Source: Bacteroidales bacterium
GTDB taxonomy: Bacteria; Bacteroidota; Bacteroidia; Bacteroidales; UBA932
Direction of reading: 5' to 3'
Length of the DNA: 64,000 bases
Assembly: GCA_016293535.1 (NCBI GenBank)
Contig: JAEDEB010000001.1
Location: forward strand, 1-64,000
The first letter of the stretch is position 1. The number at the start of each line of letters is the position of its first letter. The notes under the pieces are model-generated. The model made no database searches, had not been told where the DNA came from, and was given only the letters and a program-made list of their open reading frames with translations. The position numbers and the translations under genes are program-made. Below, piece after piece: positions 1-8,386 of the stretch.

Positions 1-1153
1 GCTTTGCGGTGAAGCCTGAGAGGAAGTAGTACTTGGTCTGCTCAGGAGTAAGGATGGATACTGGAGGCAGTACTCCGAATGCATCTGCCGAGAGGAAGAT
101 TACCTGCTTTGCGGCAGGACCCTGTGAGTATGGGCGTACAATCTTGTTGATGTGGTAGATAGGGTAGGATACGCGGGTGTTCTCCGTAACGCTCTTGTCG
201 TTGAAGTCGATAACGCCGTTCTCGTCTACGGTTACGTTCTCGAGGAGGGCGTCGCGACGTATTGCGTTGTAGATGTCCGGCTCCGACTCCTTGTCGAGCT
301 TGATGACCTTTGCGTAGCAGCCGCCTTCGAAGTTGAAGACTCCCTCATCGTCCCAGCCGTGCTCGTCATCACCGATGAGAAGACGCTTAGGGTCGGTTGA
401 AAGGGTGGTCTTGCCTGTTCCGGAAAGACCGAAGAAGATGGCGGTGTTCTCGCCGTTCATATCGGTGTTCGCCGAGCAGTGCATTGAAGCGATGCCCTTG
501 AGAGGAAGGAAGTAGTTCATCATGGAGAACATACCCTTCTTCATCTCGCCGCCGTACCAGGTGTTGAGTATGACCTGCTCCTTGGAAGTCACGTTGAAAG
601 CGACTGCAGTCTCGGAGTTGAGTCCCATTTCCTTGTAGTTGTCAACCTTTGCCTTTGCTGCGCAGTAAACCACGAAGTCAGGCTCCTGATCGAACTCGGC
701 CTGGTTCTGAGGACGGATGAACATGTTGGTGACAAAGTGAGCCTGCCATGCAACCTCCATGATGAAGCGGATCTTCATCCTGGTGTCCTTGTGAGTTCCG
801 CAGAAGCCGTCAACCACAAAAAGCCTCTTGCCGGAAAGCTGCTTCAGCGCGATGTCCTTGAGAGTGTGCCAGTTCTCCTCTGAGAGGGGATGGTTGTCAT
901 TCTTGTACTCGTCTGAAGTCCACCATACTGTGTCCTTGGAGTTCTCGTCCATCACGATATATTTGTCCTTAGGGGAACGTCCGGTATAGATACCGGTCAT
1001 AACGTTGATGGCGCCGAGCTCAGTTACCTGTCCCTTGTCGTAGCCGCTAAGCTCAGGTCTGGTCTCTTCGTTGTAAAGTACCTCGTAGGAAGGGTTGTAG
1101 AGAACTTCCTTGACATCGTTGATGCCGTACTTGTTCAGATTGATGTTGTTCAT
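1..1153 (-). CDS. pckA: Phosphoenolpyruvate carboxykinase (ATP), 3' end beyond window
   Basis: ATP-dependent PEP carboxykinase interconverts oxaloacetate and PEP in the cytosol; in Bacteroidota it usually runs toward CO2 fixation in the route to succinate. Read on the minus strand from an ATG at 1153, the protein begins [11 protein letters not shown]. It contains the kinase-1a P-loop [11 protein letters not shown] at about residues 241-251 (near 410-445), and the visible part ends LSGFTAK, the conserved block before the metal site. About 384 of some 530 residues are present; the C-terminus lies left of base 1. It is divergent from recQ across about 100 bases. No exact TAnnTTTG box was found upstream. 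The family assignment is secure. Confidence 0.97.
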   Translation of the reverse strand, partial: MNNINLNKYGINDVKEVLYNPSYEVLYNEETRPELSGYDKGQVTELGAINVMTGIYTGRSPKDKYIVMDENSKDTVWWTSDEYKNDNHPLSEENWHTLKDIALKQLSGKRLFVVDGFCGTHKDTRMKIRFIMEVAWQAHFVTNMFIRPQNQAEFDQEPDFVVYCAAKAKVDNYKEMGLNSETAVAFNVTSKEQVILNTWYGGEMKKGMFSMMNYFLPLKGIASMHCSANTDMNGENTAIFFGLSGTGKTTLSTDPKRLLIGDDEHGWDDEGVFNFEGGCYAKVIKLDKESEPDIYNAIRRDALLENVTVDENGVIDFNDKSVTENTRVSYPIYHINKIVRPYSQGPAAKQVIFLSADAFGVLPPVSILTPEQTKYYFLSGFTAK

Positions 1154-1230
1154 ATACACTATATAGTTTGGAATTTATTCCGTCAAAGTCCGGACTTCGT
1201 CCGGAGCGCACAAAAGTAGCAATTATTTCT

Positions 1231-1238
1231 TACTTTTG
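1231..1238 (+). promoter_or_regulatory. Putative recQ promoter, -7 element TACTTTTG
   Basis: Exact match to the Bacteroidota -7 consensus TAnnTTTG. It ends 18 bases before the ATG at 1257, which rules out the upstream TTG at 1236 as a start. No -33 TTG is evident. Confidence 0.6.
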
Positions 1239-1256
1239 CCAATCAAAAAGCCTGAG

Positions 1257-2984
1257 ATGGATTGCAAAAACCGTGCAACGGAAGTGCTGAAGGAGTACTT
1301 CGGATACGATGCTTTCCGGTCCCGACAGGAAGAGGTGATTTCGGCCGCCCTGGAGGGAAGGGACGTGCTTGCCCTGATGCCTACCGGAGGCGGAAAATCT
1401 ATTTGTTTCCAGGTCCCCGCACTGATGTCAGAGGGCATTGCGCTTGTGGTGACTCCGCTGATTTCCCTGATGAAGGATCAGGTGAGAAATCTCGAGGCAA
1501 AGGGCATAAAGGCCCTGGCAATCCATATGGGAATGACAAGGCGCGAGGTGGACCTTGAGCTCAACCACGCCGCCTATGGCGGATACAAGTTCCTGTACCT
1601 TTCCCCCGAACGCCTCAATACGGAACTATTCCGTTCATATTTGGATATCCTCGACATAAGTTACATAGTTGTGGATGAGGCCCATTGCATCTCCCAGTGG
1701 GGCTATGATTTCAGACCGGACTACCTCAATATCGGCATGCTCAGGGAGAGGGTGGATGCGCCTGTGATCGCGCTTACAGCCACTGCGACGCCCGAGGTCG
1801 CTGAAGACATCATGGACCGTCTTTCGGCCCCCGGAACAAAAGGAAGGGAGAATTTCGTTCTCGTGCGGACCAGTTTCAAACGTGACAATCTCTCCTATGT
1901 GGTCAGGCACTGCGAGGACAAGCTGGGCAAGATGCTCGAGATATGCCGCCAGGTAAGAGGTACAGGAATAGTATATGTCAGGAGCCGCAAGCGCTGCGAG
2001 GATCTTTCGGTCTTCCTGAATTCACAGGGCATCAGTGCCTCCTTCTATCACGCCGGCCTGTCCGCCTCTCTCCGGGAGCAGCGTCAGGAGGAGTGGATAA
2101 GAGATGAGGTGAGGGTTATGGTATGCACCAACGCATTCGGCATGGGCATAGACAAGCCGGATGTCCGTTTTGTGGTCCATTTCGACATCCCGGACGGTCC
2201 GGAGGCTTATTTTCAGGAAGCTGGAAGGGGAGGAAGGGACGGGAAACCATCCTATGCCGCTGTGCTTTGGAATTCCCGCGACATCCAGCGCCTCCACCAG
2301 ATACGCAAGACCTCCTTCCCGGAACTTTCATACGTCGAGAAGGTCTATCACGCGGTACTCTCGTCCTACGGCGTGCCCTATGACAGCGGAATGGGCCGGG
2401 AACTCCGTTTCGACCTTGACGAATTCTGCCGGAAGTACAGACAGAACCGTTCCGAGGTTTTCCATGCGCTGAAGTACATAGAGAGGGAGGGCCATTGGAC
2501 CATGGCGGAGAAGGTCGATCTCCCGACGAGGGTGCAGTTTGCCGTTTCCAGACAGGAACTGTACGACGTCCCGCTTCAGAGTGCCCTGATGCGTGAGGTT
2601 CTGGAGATACTGATGAGAAGGTATACAGGCATCTTCTCCTATCCCGTACCGATAGAAGAGGACTATGTTGCCGAATCGGTGGGAACGAACGTGAAGGAGC
2701 TCCGCTGCGTGCTGTACCAGCTCTCGCTGAACCATGTGATACGCTATATCCCCGCTGCGGTGTCAGATATCATTCATCTTAACTACAACCATCTGCATCC
2801 CCGCAATGTCTGCCTCAGCCCCCAGAGGCACGCGATGCTTCTGGGTTCGTTCGAACGAAGGTCGGACACGATGATACAATATGTAACTGAGGAGGATACC
2901 TGCCGTAGCGCATTCCTCCTCAGATATTTCGGTGAAAACGATGCGGAAGACTGCGGGCGCTGCGATATCTGCCTTTCCCGCTGA
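1257..2984 (+). CDS. recQ: ATP-dependent DNA helicase RecQ
   Basis: RecQ is a 3'-5' DNA helicase of recombination and replication-fork repair. Visible motifs are Walker A PTGGGKS near residue 43, the DEAH box in [12 protein letters not shown] near 140, motif [12 protein letters not shown], then winged-helix and C-terminal zinc cysteines (DCGRCDIC). At 575 residues it is slightly short and stops after the zinc/RQC region, so there is no HRDC domain. The start is the ATG at 1257, because the in-frame TTG at 1236 lies inside the promoter box. It faces the S9 peptidase gene tail to tail across 65 bases that carry a duplicated palindrome. Confidence 0.96.
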   Translation: MDCKNRATEVLKEYFGYDAFRSRQEEVISAALEGRDVLALMPTGGGKSICFQVPALMSEGIALVVTPLISLMKDQVRNLEAKGIKALAIHMGMTRREVDLELNHAAYGGYKFLYLSPERLNTELFRSYLDILDISYIVVDEAHCISQWGYDFRPDYLNIGMLRERVDAPVIALTATATPEVAEDIMDRLSAPGTKGRENFVLVRTSFKRDNLSYVVRHCEDKLGKMLEICRQVRGTGIVYVRSRKRCEDLSVFLNSQGISASFYHAGLSASLREQRQEEWIRDEVRVMVCTNAFGMGIDKPDVRFVVHFDIPDGPEAYFQEAGRGGRDGKPSYAAVLWNSRDIQRLHQIRKTSFPELSYVEKVYHAVLSSYGVPYDSGMGRELRFDLDEFCRKYRQNRSEVFHALKYIEREGHWTMAEKVDLPTRVQFAVSRQELYDVPLQSALMREVLEILMRRYTGIFSYPVPIEEDYVAESVGTNVKELRCVLYQLSLNHVIRYIPAAVSDIIHLNYNHLHPRNVCLSPQRHAMLLGSFERRSDTMIQYVTEEDTCRSAFLLRYFGENDAEDCGRCDICLSR

Positions 2985-3046
2985 CAGCGGCCGGCCGCTT
3001 CGCTGAAAGCAGCATACCTGACCGTATCAGTCCCGCTGACAGCGGC
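2976..3046. repeat. Duplicated palindrome between recQ and the S9 peptidase gene
   Basis: TCCCGCTGACAGCGGC occurs at 2976-2991, covering the last codons and stop of recQ, and again at 3031-3046. Each copy contains the palindrome CCGCTG-A-CAGCGG, and another palindrome, GCGGCCGGCCGC, lies at 2987-2998. GTATCAGTC also repeats on either side of the second copy. The arrangement could form stem-loops between the converging transcripts, but there is no T-run, so terminator function is uncertain. Confidence 0.6.
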
Positions 3047-3049
3047 GTA

Positions 3050-5296
3050 TCAGTCTCCGTCGGGACGGCACCAGCGGTCAAGCCAGGAGAAGTAGGTCCT
3101 GTGCCAGTAGAGCGCGTTCTGCGGTTTGAGTATCCAGTGGTTTTCTCCCGGGAATATCACCATCTTGGAAGGAACTCCCATCATCTGCGCGCAGTTGAAT
3201 GCCGCGATACCCTCGTCCACCGGAACCCTGAAGTCCATTCCGCCGTGCATCACCAGCAGCGGAGTGTGCCAGTTCCCGACGAACTTGTGAGGCGAGAACT
3301 GCGTGTAGTGGCGGACTGCTTCAGGAGAGTTGCTCCACGGCGATCCGGCCTGAAGCATTCCTCCGAATGTAAGCCCGTCGCCTTTCGGACCTGTCTGTCC
3401 TGGTTCATACGCATATTCCCTGAGTCCTCCGTTGTCCCAGTTCGGGAACCACATCTCTTCCGTGGTGTAGTACATGTGCTCTTCGTTGAAGATGCCGGCG
3501 TGGGCTATGAAACAGTCATAGACATCCCCGTGAATGCCGCAGAGGTAGTATGCCGAGTAACCGCCGTAGCTCGCTCCGCAGGCAGCCATCTTCCCTATGT
3601 AGGGTTCGGCCTTGAGGGCCTTTGCCGCGCTGAGGTAGTCCTGCATATTGAGCCCGCCGTAGTCTCCGCTGATCTGCTCAGTCCACTCCTGTCCGAAGGC
3701 AGTTGTTCCCCTGCGGTTAGGAAGGACCACTACATATCCCTGCTCCGCCATCAGACGGTAGCACCAGCGGTAGCTCCAGCTCTGGCTTATCGTGCCCTGA
3801 GGACCTCCGAGAAGTATCTCTATTGCAGGATAGGTCTTGCTTTCGTCGAAGTGAGGCGGGTACATGACCCAGGTGAGCATATCTTTGCCGTCAACAGTCC
3901 TGATCATGCGAGCTTCCATAACAGGTTCTTCCAGAGAGTTCAGAAGGGGACCGTTGACATCGGTGAGCTGCCGGGTTGCGCTGACTTTCCCGTCTTCAAG
4001 TTCGAGTGCGACAAGTTCGGACGGACGGAGCATGCTCTGTCGTACGCTCAGGAGCCTGTTCCCACTGATGAACAGAGGCGTTCCGTAGTCGTGCCAGTCG
4101 TCCTCAGCTGTGATTCTGCTTATCTTCCAGCTTCCTGATTCCGCCCTGAATATGCCCTGAAGCCCTTCCGTAAGTGCGTTGAACCAGATGGAACCGTCGG
4201 ATGCCCAGGCCGGTGAGGAGACATTGTACTTGAAACAGCGGCTTGCGCAGCAGACGCCGGCAACTTCCGGCCTGCCCTCTGGGAACCTCAGGTCTGCAAC
4301 CATAAGTCTTTGCCAGTCAGCCTCATATCCATCCCTTTCCATCGAAACCCAGGCAATGCGGCTTCCGTCCGGCGACCATACAGGATCGCTGTCGTATCCT
4401 CCTCCGTTGCTTATCCTTACGGTGCTGGAGTCGGCTATTCGGTATATGTATATATCCGTATTTGTCGAGAAGGCGTATTCGCGCCCTGTGAGTTTCCTGC
4501 ATGAGTATGCGACCATGCTTCCGTCAGGGCTCCAGCAGAGCTGTTCCATGCCTCCGAAAGGTTCGGTCGGGAGTTCGAACGGAACGTCCTCGCCGCCAAG
4601 TATGTCAGTCCTGTTCCCGCGGGTGAGCGAGCATGGCTTGTCGGGGTCGAAAGGGGCAATGAAGGTATGGGGGATTTCGGTTACCCAATGGTCCCAGTGA
4701 CGGTTCATCATCGATTCCGCTTCGAAGGCTTCGGCCTTGTCGAGGTCGTCCCACTCCCGTGACGGGGTCTTGACGGGACCCGGTACCGTGCTTATGTACA
4801 TTATCCTCCTGCCGTCAGGGGAAATGGAAAATTCGCTGATGCCTTCGGGAATCTCGCTTATGCGCCTGGCACCGCTGAGTTTTCCCCTCCTGAGCCTGGC
4901 TGTCCATATCTGACCTTCGCGGATATATGCTATCCTGCCGTCATCTATCCATCGGGCATTGCTCAGGGATTTCCCTTCGTGACTGATCTGTACGGCGGGA
5001 CCTCCTTCCACGCTGCAGGTCCACAAATTCCTGCAGGAGCGGTTCTCCTCAATGGATGTGAAACTTACTCCGTACAGAACGGTCTTTCCGTCCGGGGAAA
5101 TCTGAGGGTCGCCGAGACGGCCCAGTCGCAGCAGCAGTTCGGGGCTCATCCTGTCCCCGGCAAATGCTTCCGGTACTCCAATCTCTTCCGGCCCTTCCTT
5201 TTCGCGTGTGATGAATTTCAGCATAGCGTAGAATACGAATGTAAGGACGACCGTGCACAGCAGCCCGGCAATCCATCTGACAGTTTTAATCACCAT
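3050..5296 (-). CDS. S9 family prolyl oligopeptidase, membrane-anchored
   Basis: A serine peptidase of the S9 (dipeptidyl/acyl-aminoacyl peptidase) family, 748 residues. An N-terminal hydrophobic segment (about residues 8-26) suggests a membrane anchor or uncleaved signal, with the body in the periplasm. A beta-propeller follows, with WSPDGS repeats (SPDGRRIMYIS, WSPDGSMVAYS, WSPDGSRIAWVS). The C-terminal alpha/beta hydrolase has nucleophile Ser in GASYGGYS near 576, Asp in HGGMDFRVP near 687 and His in PGENHWI near 721. Its start overlaps the end of the WYL gene by 11 bases, so the two are probably translationally coupled in a recG operon. Substrate specificity cannot be read from the sequence. 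Confidence 0.93.
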   Translation of the reverse strand: MVIKTVRWIAGLLCTVVLTFVFYAMLKFITREKEGPEEIGVPEAFAGDRMSPELLLRLGRLGDPQISPDGKTVLYGVSFTSIEENRSCRNLWTCSVEGGPAVQISHEGKSLSNARWIDDGRIAYIREGQIWTARLRRGKLSGARRISEIPEGISEFSISPDGRRIMYISTVPGPVKTPSREWDDLDKAEAFEAESMMNRHWDHWVTEIPHTFIAPFDPDKPCSLTRGNRTDILGGEDVPFELPTEPFGGMEQLCWSPDGSMVAYSCRKLTGREYAFSTNTDIYIYRIADSSTVRISNGGGYDSDPVWSPDGSRIAWVSMERDGYEADWQRLMVADLRFPEGRPEVAGVCCASRCFKYNVSSPAWASDGSIWFNALTEGLQGIFRAESGSWKISRITAEDDWHDYGTPLFISGNRLLSVRQSMLRPSELVALELEDGKVSATRQLTDVNGPLLNSLEEPVMEARMIRTVDGKDMLTWVMYPPHFDESKTYPAIEILLGGPQGTISQSWSYRWCYRLMAEQGYVVVLPNRRGTTAFGQEWTEQISGDYGGLNMQDYLSAAKALKAEPYIGKMAACGASYGGYSAYYLCGIHGDVYDCFIAHAGIFNEEHMYYTTEEMWFPNWDNGGLREYAYEPGQTGPKGDGLTFGGMLQAGSPWSNSPEAVRHYTQFSPHKFVGNWHTPLLVMHGGMDFRVPVDEGIAAFNCAQMMGVPSKMVIFPGENHWILKPQNALYWHRTYFSWLDRWCRPDGD

Positions 5297-6191
5297 ATAT
5301 CTTTTTCATTTTGTCAACTTCGTTCCTTATCGAGTCGCGAACTTCCTTTGGGGAAAGCACTTCCAGCCTGTCGGAACGGGCCATTAGGTCCATTATGAGA
5401 TGACGGTTGGGGCTGACCCTTATTGAGAAGGTCGTTCCGTCGGCATCCTTTCTCAGCGCCTTCTGGCTGGGGTGCAGCGGCAGGTCTGCGAGGAAACGCG
5501 CTTCGATGGGTTCCGCCTTGAAAACAATCTCGACGGCCTTGGCATTCTCCATAAGATAGACTCCGTAGCTTGTGGCGAACAGCGAATCGACGTCGAAATC
5601 CTTGGGAAGGACGAAACTCCTGTCTGTGATTTTCAAGTCCATAACCCTGTCCAGGCCGTAAACCCTGAGTCCTTCGCGCTCTTCGCACCATCCCACGAGA
5701 TACCAGCGTCTGGCTGCCTCCTTGACCGCATACGGACGTACGGTGAAGACGGAACTGCTGTCGCTGCCGTATTTCCCGTAGCTTATGGTCAATATGCGGT
5801 TGTCCTCCATTGCCTCCATAATGTCCGTGAGGTGTCTGTGGCCTGAGGGTACTTCTTCTACCGAAACCCTGCCCGAAAGTCGGTCCTTGCTCCGGCTGAG
5901 CAGGTTATTGACCGTGAATGTGTCTATGAGCCAGGCTGTGGCTCCCGAGCCGTCGGACAGGTCTCCGCCGGCAGCAATGAAGTACCTGTTGCTGCGCCGG
6001 TCACATTCTATGTGTATTCCGAAGAGTTCCTCTATGACCTGCCGGTGGTTGTTGAAGCTCCTTCTGTTGTACGGACTGTCCCAGCGGTATTCCCACCTGT
6101 CGAGCAGTTCTTCCAGGGACAGCCCTCTCTCTCCGGCCCGGATGAAGGTCTGGACCAGCCAAATATATTTCTGGAGAAGTTCCTGTATCAT
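5286..6191 (-). CDS. WYL-domain transcriptional regulator
   Basis: A 301-residue protein of the WYL regulator class: an N-terminal helix-turn-helix-like region (residues 1-75) and a central WYL domain whose signature residues are seen in RRWYLVGWC, then the C-terminal WCX extension ending in RNEVDKMKKIYGD. WYL domains sense ligands, often nucleic acids or nucleotides, and many regulate DNA-damage or defence genes. Here the gene starts one base after recG stops and overlaps the S9 peptidase gene, so it lies in a recG operon rather than beside a defence island. The ligand and target are unknown. Confidence 0.9.
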   Translation of the reverse strand: MIQELLQKYIWLVQTFIRAGERGLSLEELLDRWEYRWDSPYNRRSFNNHRQVIEELFGIHIECDRRSNRYFIAAGGDLSDGSGATAWLIDTFTVNNLLSRSKDRLSGRVSVEEVPSGHRHLTDIMEAMEDNRILTISYGKYGSDSSSVFTVRPYAVKEAARRWYLVGWCEEREGLRVYGLDRVMDLKITDRSFVLPKDFDVDSLFATSYGVYLMENAKAVEIVFKAEPIEARFLADLPLHPSQKALRKDADGTTFSIRVSPNRHLIMDLMARSDRLEVLSPKEVRDSIRNEVDKMKKIYGD

Positions 6192-6192
6192 A

Positions 6193-8295
6193 TCAGCTTA
6201 TCCTGCTATAGTCCTTCATTTCGTACTTTTCCTTGCGCAGTTCCCTCAGGAGTATGCCGTTTTCCTCCTTTTCCAGAGCAGGGTCGGAAGCAAGGATGCT
6301 GTCGGCGTAATTCCTCGCCTCGGACAACAGAAGTCCGTCCCTGGCAAGTGAGGCTATGCCCAGGCGGACTGGCAGTCCGCTCTGCTGGGTTCCCTCGAGG
6401 TCTCCCGGCCCCCTCATCTTCATATCCTCCTCGGCAAGCACGAAACCGTCCTCGGTGCTGCACATGAGTTCTATCCTGCGGCTGCTCTCCCTGCTGAGCT
6501 TCTGACCGCTGACGAGTATGCAATAGGATTTCTCTGAACCCCTTCCGACACGTCCCCGAAGCTGATGGAGCTGGGAAAGTCCGAAGCGCTCGGCGCTCTC
6601 TATGACCATCACGCTGGCATTCGGAACGTCCACGCCGACCTCTATGACAGAGGTCGCGACAAGGATGTCGGCCCGTCCGTCGGAGAAGGCCTTCATGAAC
6701 ATGTTCTTGTCCTCGTTGGTCTGTTTTCCGTGTACATATGCTACCTTGTATCTGGGGTAGGGGAAGGCGTTGCAGATGTCTTCGTATCCCTGCTCCAGGT
6801 TCTTGTAGTCCATCTTTTCGCTCTCCGAAATCAGAGGATAGACCACGAACACCTGCCTTCCGAGGGCTATCTGGTCCTTGAGGAAGTTGTTCAGGGCGAG
6901 CCTTCTGTTCTCGAATATGTGTATGGTCTTGACGGGTTTCCTCCCCGGAGGCAATTCGTCTATCACGGATACGTCCAGGTCCCCGTATAGAGTCATGGCG
7001 AGGGTTCTAGGAATAGGGGTGGCGGTCATTACGAGCACGTGGGGCGGAATCCCTGAACCTGTCTTGTTCCATAGCCGGGAGCGCTGCTCGACACCGAAAC
7101 GGTGCTGTTCGTCAATGATGGCAAGCCCGAGATTGCTGAACTGGACATTGTCTTCCAGAAGGGCGTGGGTGCCGACAATTATTTTTATGGACCCGTTCAG
7201 AAGCCCTTCGTGCACTTCCCGTCTCTGCGCCGTGCGGCTGCTACCCGTAAGCAGGGAGACAGTGACCCCGGTGCCTTCGAGGTATTTGCCAATATTGCGG
7301 AAATGCTGCTGCGCGAGGACTTCGGTCGGGGCCATTATGCAGGCCTGATATCCGTTCCCGACAGCAATGAGGGCGCTCAGAACTGCGACCATGGTCTTTC
7401 CGCTGCCCACATCCCCCTGAAGCAGACGGTTCATCTGGTGACCGCTGCGCATATCCTCGCGAATCTCCCGTATCACCCTTTTCTGGGCTCCCGTCAGAGG
7501 GAAGGGGAGGGATTCGTAGCATTTGTTGAAGGTCTCTCCGACCCTCGGCATGCATATTCCCTTTGCATTCCTGCTCCTTACGTATTTCTGTTTCAGAAGG
7601 GACAGCTGGAGATAGAAGAGTTCCTCGAACTTGAGCCTTGAGGAAGCCCTTTCGAGACGTGTCTGGTCAGTTGGGAAATGTATGTCCCTGAGGGCTGTCC
7701 TGATGTCCGGCAGACCCTTTTCGCCGAGTATGTATGAAGGCAGGCTCTCTTCGACTTCCGGAAGGCAGGCCTGCAGGGCTGAAGCCATAAGCCTGTTCAT
7801 CACCTTCCCCGTGATGCCCGCATTCTTCAGTTTCTCCGTGCTCGGATAGATGCCCGTCAGTTTGCCGGAACCCTGGCTGATGGCTTTCTCCGGCGAGTCG
7901 ACCTCGGGGTGGACAAAGTTGAAGCGTCCGTTGAAAAGCTGGGGTTTCCCGAAGAATATCCATTCGGTGCCGGGCAGGAGCCTCCCGGACATCCACTTCA
8001 CGCCCTTGAAGAAGACGGCTTCTATGCTGCCTGTCCTGTCTTCCAGGATTACGCTCAGCCTCTTGTCCTTCATCTCCGCGCTTCGGACCCTTGCCCTGAC
8101 CTGGACGGCTGCTGCATCTGAACGTATGTCTGCAATGTCTGTCAGGCTGCTTCTGTCCACATATCTGTAGGGATAAAGGCGGATGAGGTCTCCGAAACTG
8201 TGTATGTCCAGTTCCTGAGCCAGCATCCTGGCCCGCCTTGGGCCTACGCCCGGCAGGAACTGTATGTCTGTTTCGAGAGCACTCTGTTTCTCCAT
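6193..8295 (-). CDS. recG: ATP-dependent DNA helicase RecG
   Basis: RecG remodels stalled forks and Holliday junctions. An N-terminal wedge/OB domain (LPGVGPRRARML, then LSVILEDRTG) is followed by superfamily 2 motifs: Walker A LQGDVGSGKT, the DEQH box IIDEQHRFGVEQR, TATPIPRT, and a C-terminal QLRGRVGRG block. I chose the ATG at 8295, giving 700 residues, close to the usual length of about 690. The ATG at 8322 would lie only five bases from the promoter box at 8328-8335, and earlier starts would be upstream of it. First gene of the recG-WYL-S9 operon and divergent from topB. Confidence 0.95.
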   Translation of the reverse strand: MEKQSALETDIQFLPGVGPRRARMLAQELDIHSFGDLIRLYPYRYVDRSSLTDIADIRSDAAAVQVRARVRSAEMKDKRLSVILEDRTGSIEAVFFKGVKWMSGRLLPGTEWIFFGKPQLFNGRFNFVHPEVDSPEKAISQGSGKLTGIYPSTEKLKNAGITGKVMNRLMASALQACLPEVEESLPSYILGEKGLPDIRTALRDIHFPTDQTRLERASSRLKFEELFYLQLSLLKQKYVRSRNAKGICMPRVGETFNKCYESLPFPLTGAQKRVIREIREDMRSGHQMNRLLQGDVGSGKTMVAVLSALIAVGNGYQACIMAPTEVLAQQHFRNIGKYLEGTGVTVSLLTGSSRTAQRREVHEGLLNGSIKIIVGTHALLEDNVQFSNLGLAIIDEQHRFGVEQRSRLWNKTGSGIPPHVLVMTATPIPRTLAMTLYGDLDVSVIDELPPGRKPVKTIHIFENRRLALNNFLKDQIALGRQVFVVYPLISESEKMDYKNLEQGYEDICNAFPYPRYKVAYVHGKQTNEDKNMFMKAFSDGRADILVATSVIEVGVDVPNASVMVIESAERFGLSQLHQLRGRVGRGSEKSYCILVSGQKLSRESSRRIELMCSTEDGFVLAEEDMKMRGPGDLEGTQQSGLPVRLGIASLARDGLLLSEARNYADSILASDPALEKEENGILLRELRKEKYEMKDYSRIS

Positions 8296-8327
8296 GACTT
8301 CTTCGGACAACGGGATGGTCATTCGTA

Positions 8328-8335
8328 CAAAGATA
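8328..8335 (-). promoter_or_regulatory. Putative recG operon promoter, -7 element TATCTTTG
   Basis: Exact TAnnTTTG on the minus strand (plus strand CAAAGATA), 32 bases before the chosen recG ATG. Back to back with the topB promoter 14 bases away. Confidence 0.6.
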
Positions 8336-8349
8336 CCCAAAAGATTGCT

Positions 8350-8357
8350 TAATTTTG
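8350..8357 (+). promoter_or_regulatory. Putative topB promoter, -7 element TAATTTTG
   Basis: Exact TAnnTTTG match ending 29 bases before the topB ATG at 8387. It excludes the in-frame starts inside recG. Confidence 0.6.
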
Positions 8358-8386
8358 CACACTTTCTTGAACAGGCTTTTGGAAAA

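Noticed and set aside
1236..1256. TTG start seven codons upstream for recQ
   Set aside because: It lies inside the TACTTTTG promoter box, so it would not be transcribed as a start.
3101..4138. Long open frame opposite the S9 peptidase gene
   Set aside because: It is antisense to a well-supported gene, has an Arg/Ser/Val-biased composition without motifs, and reflects codon bias.
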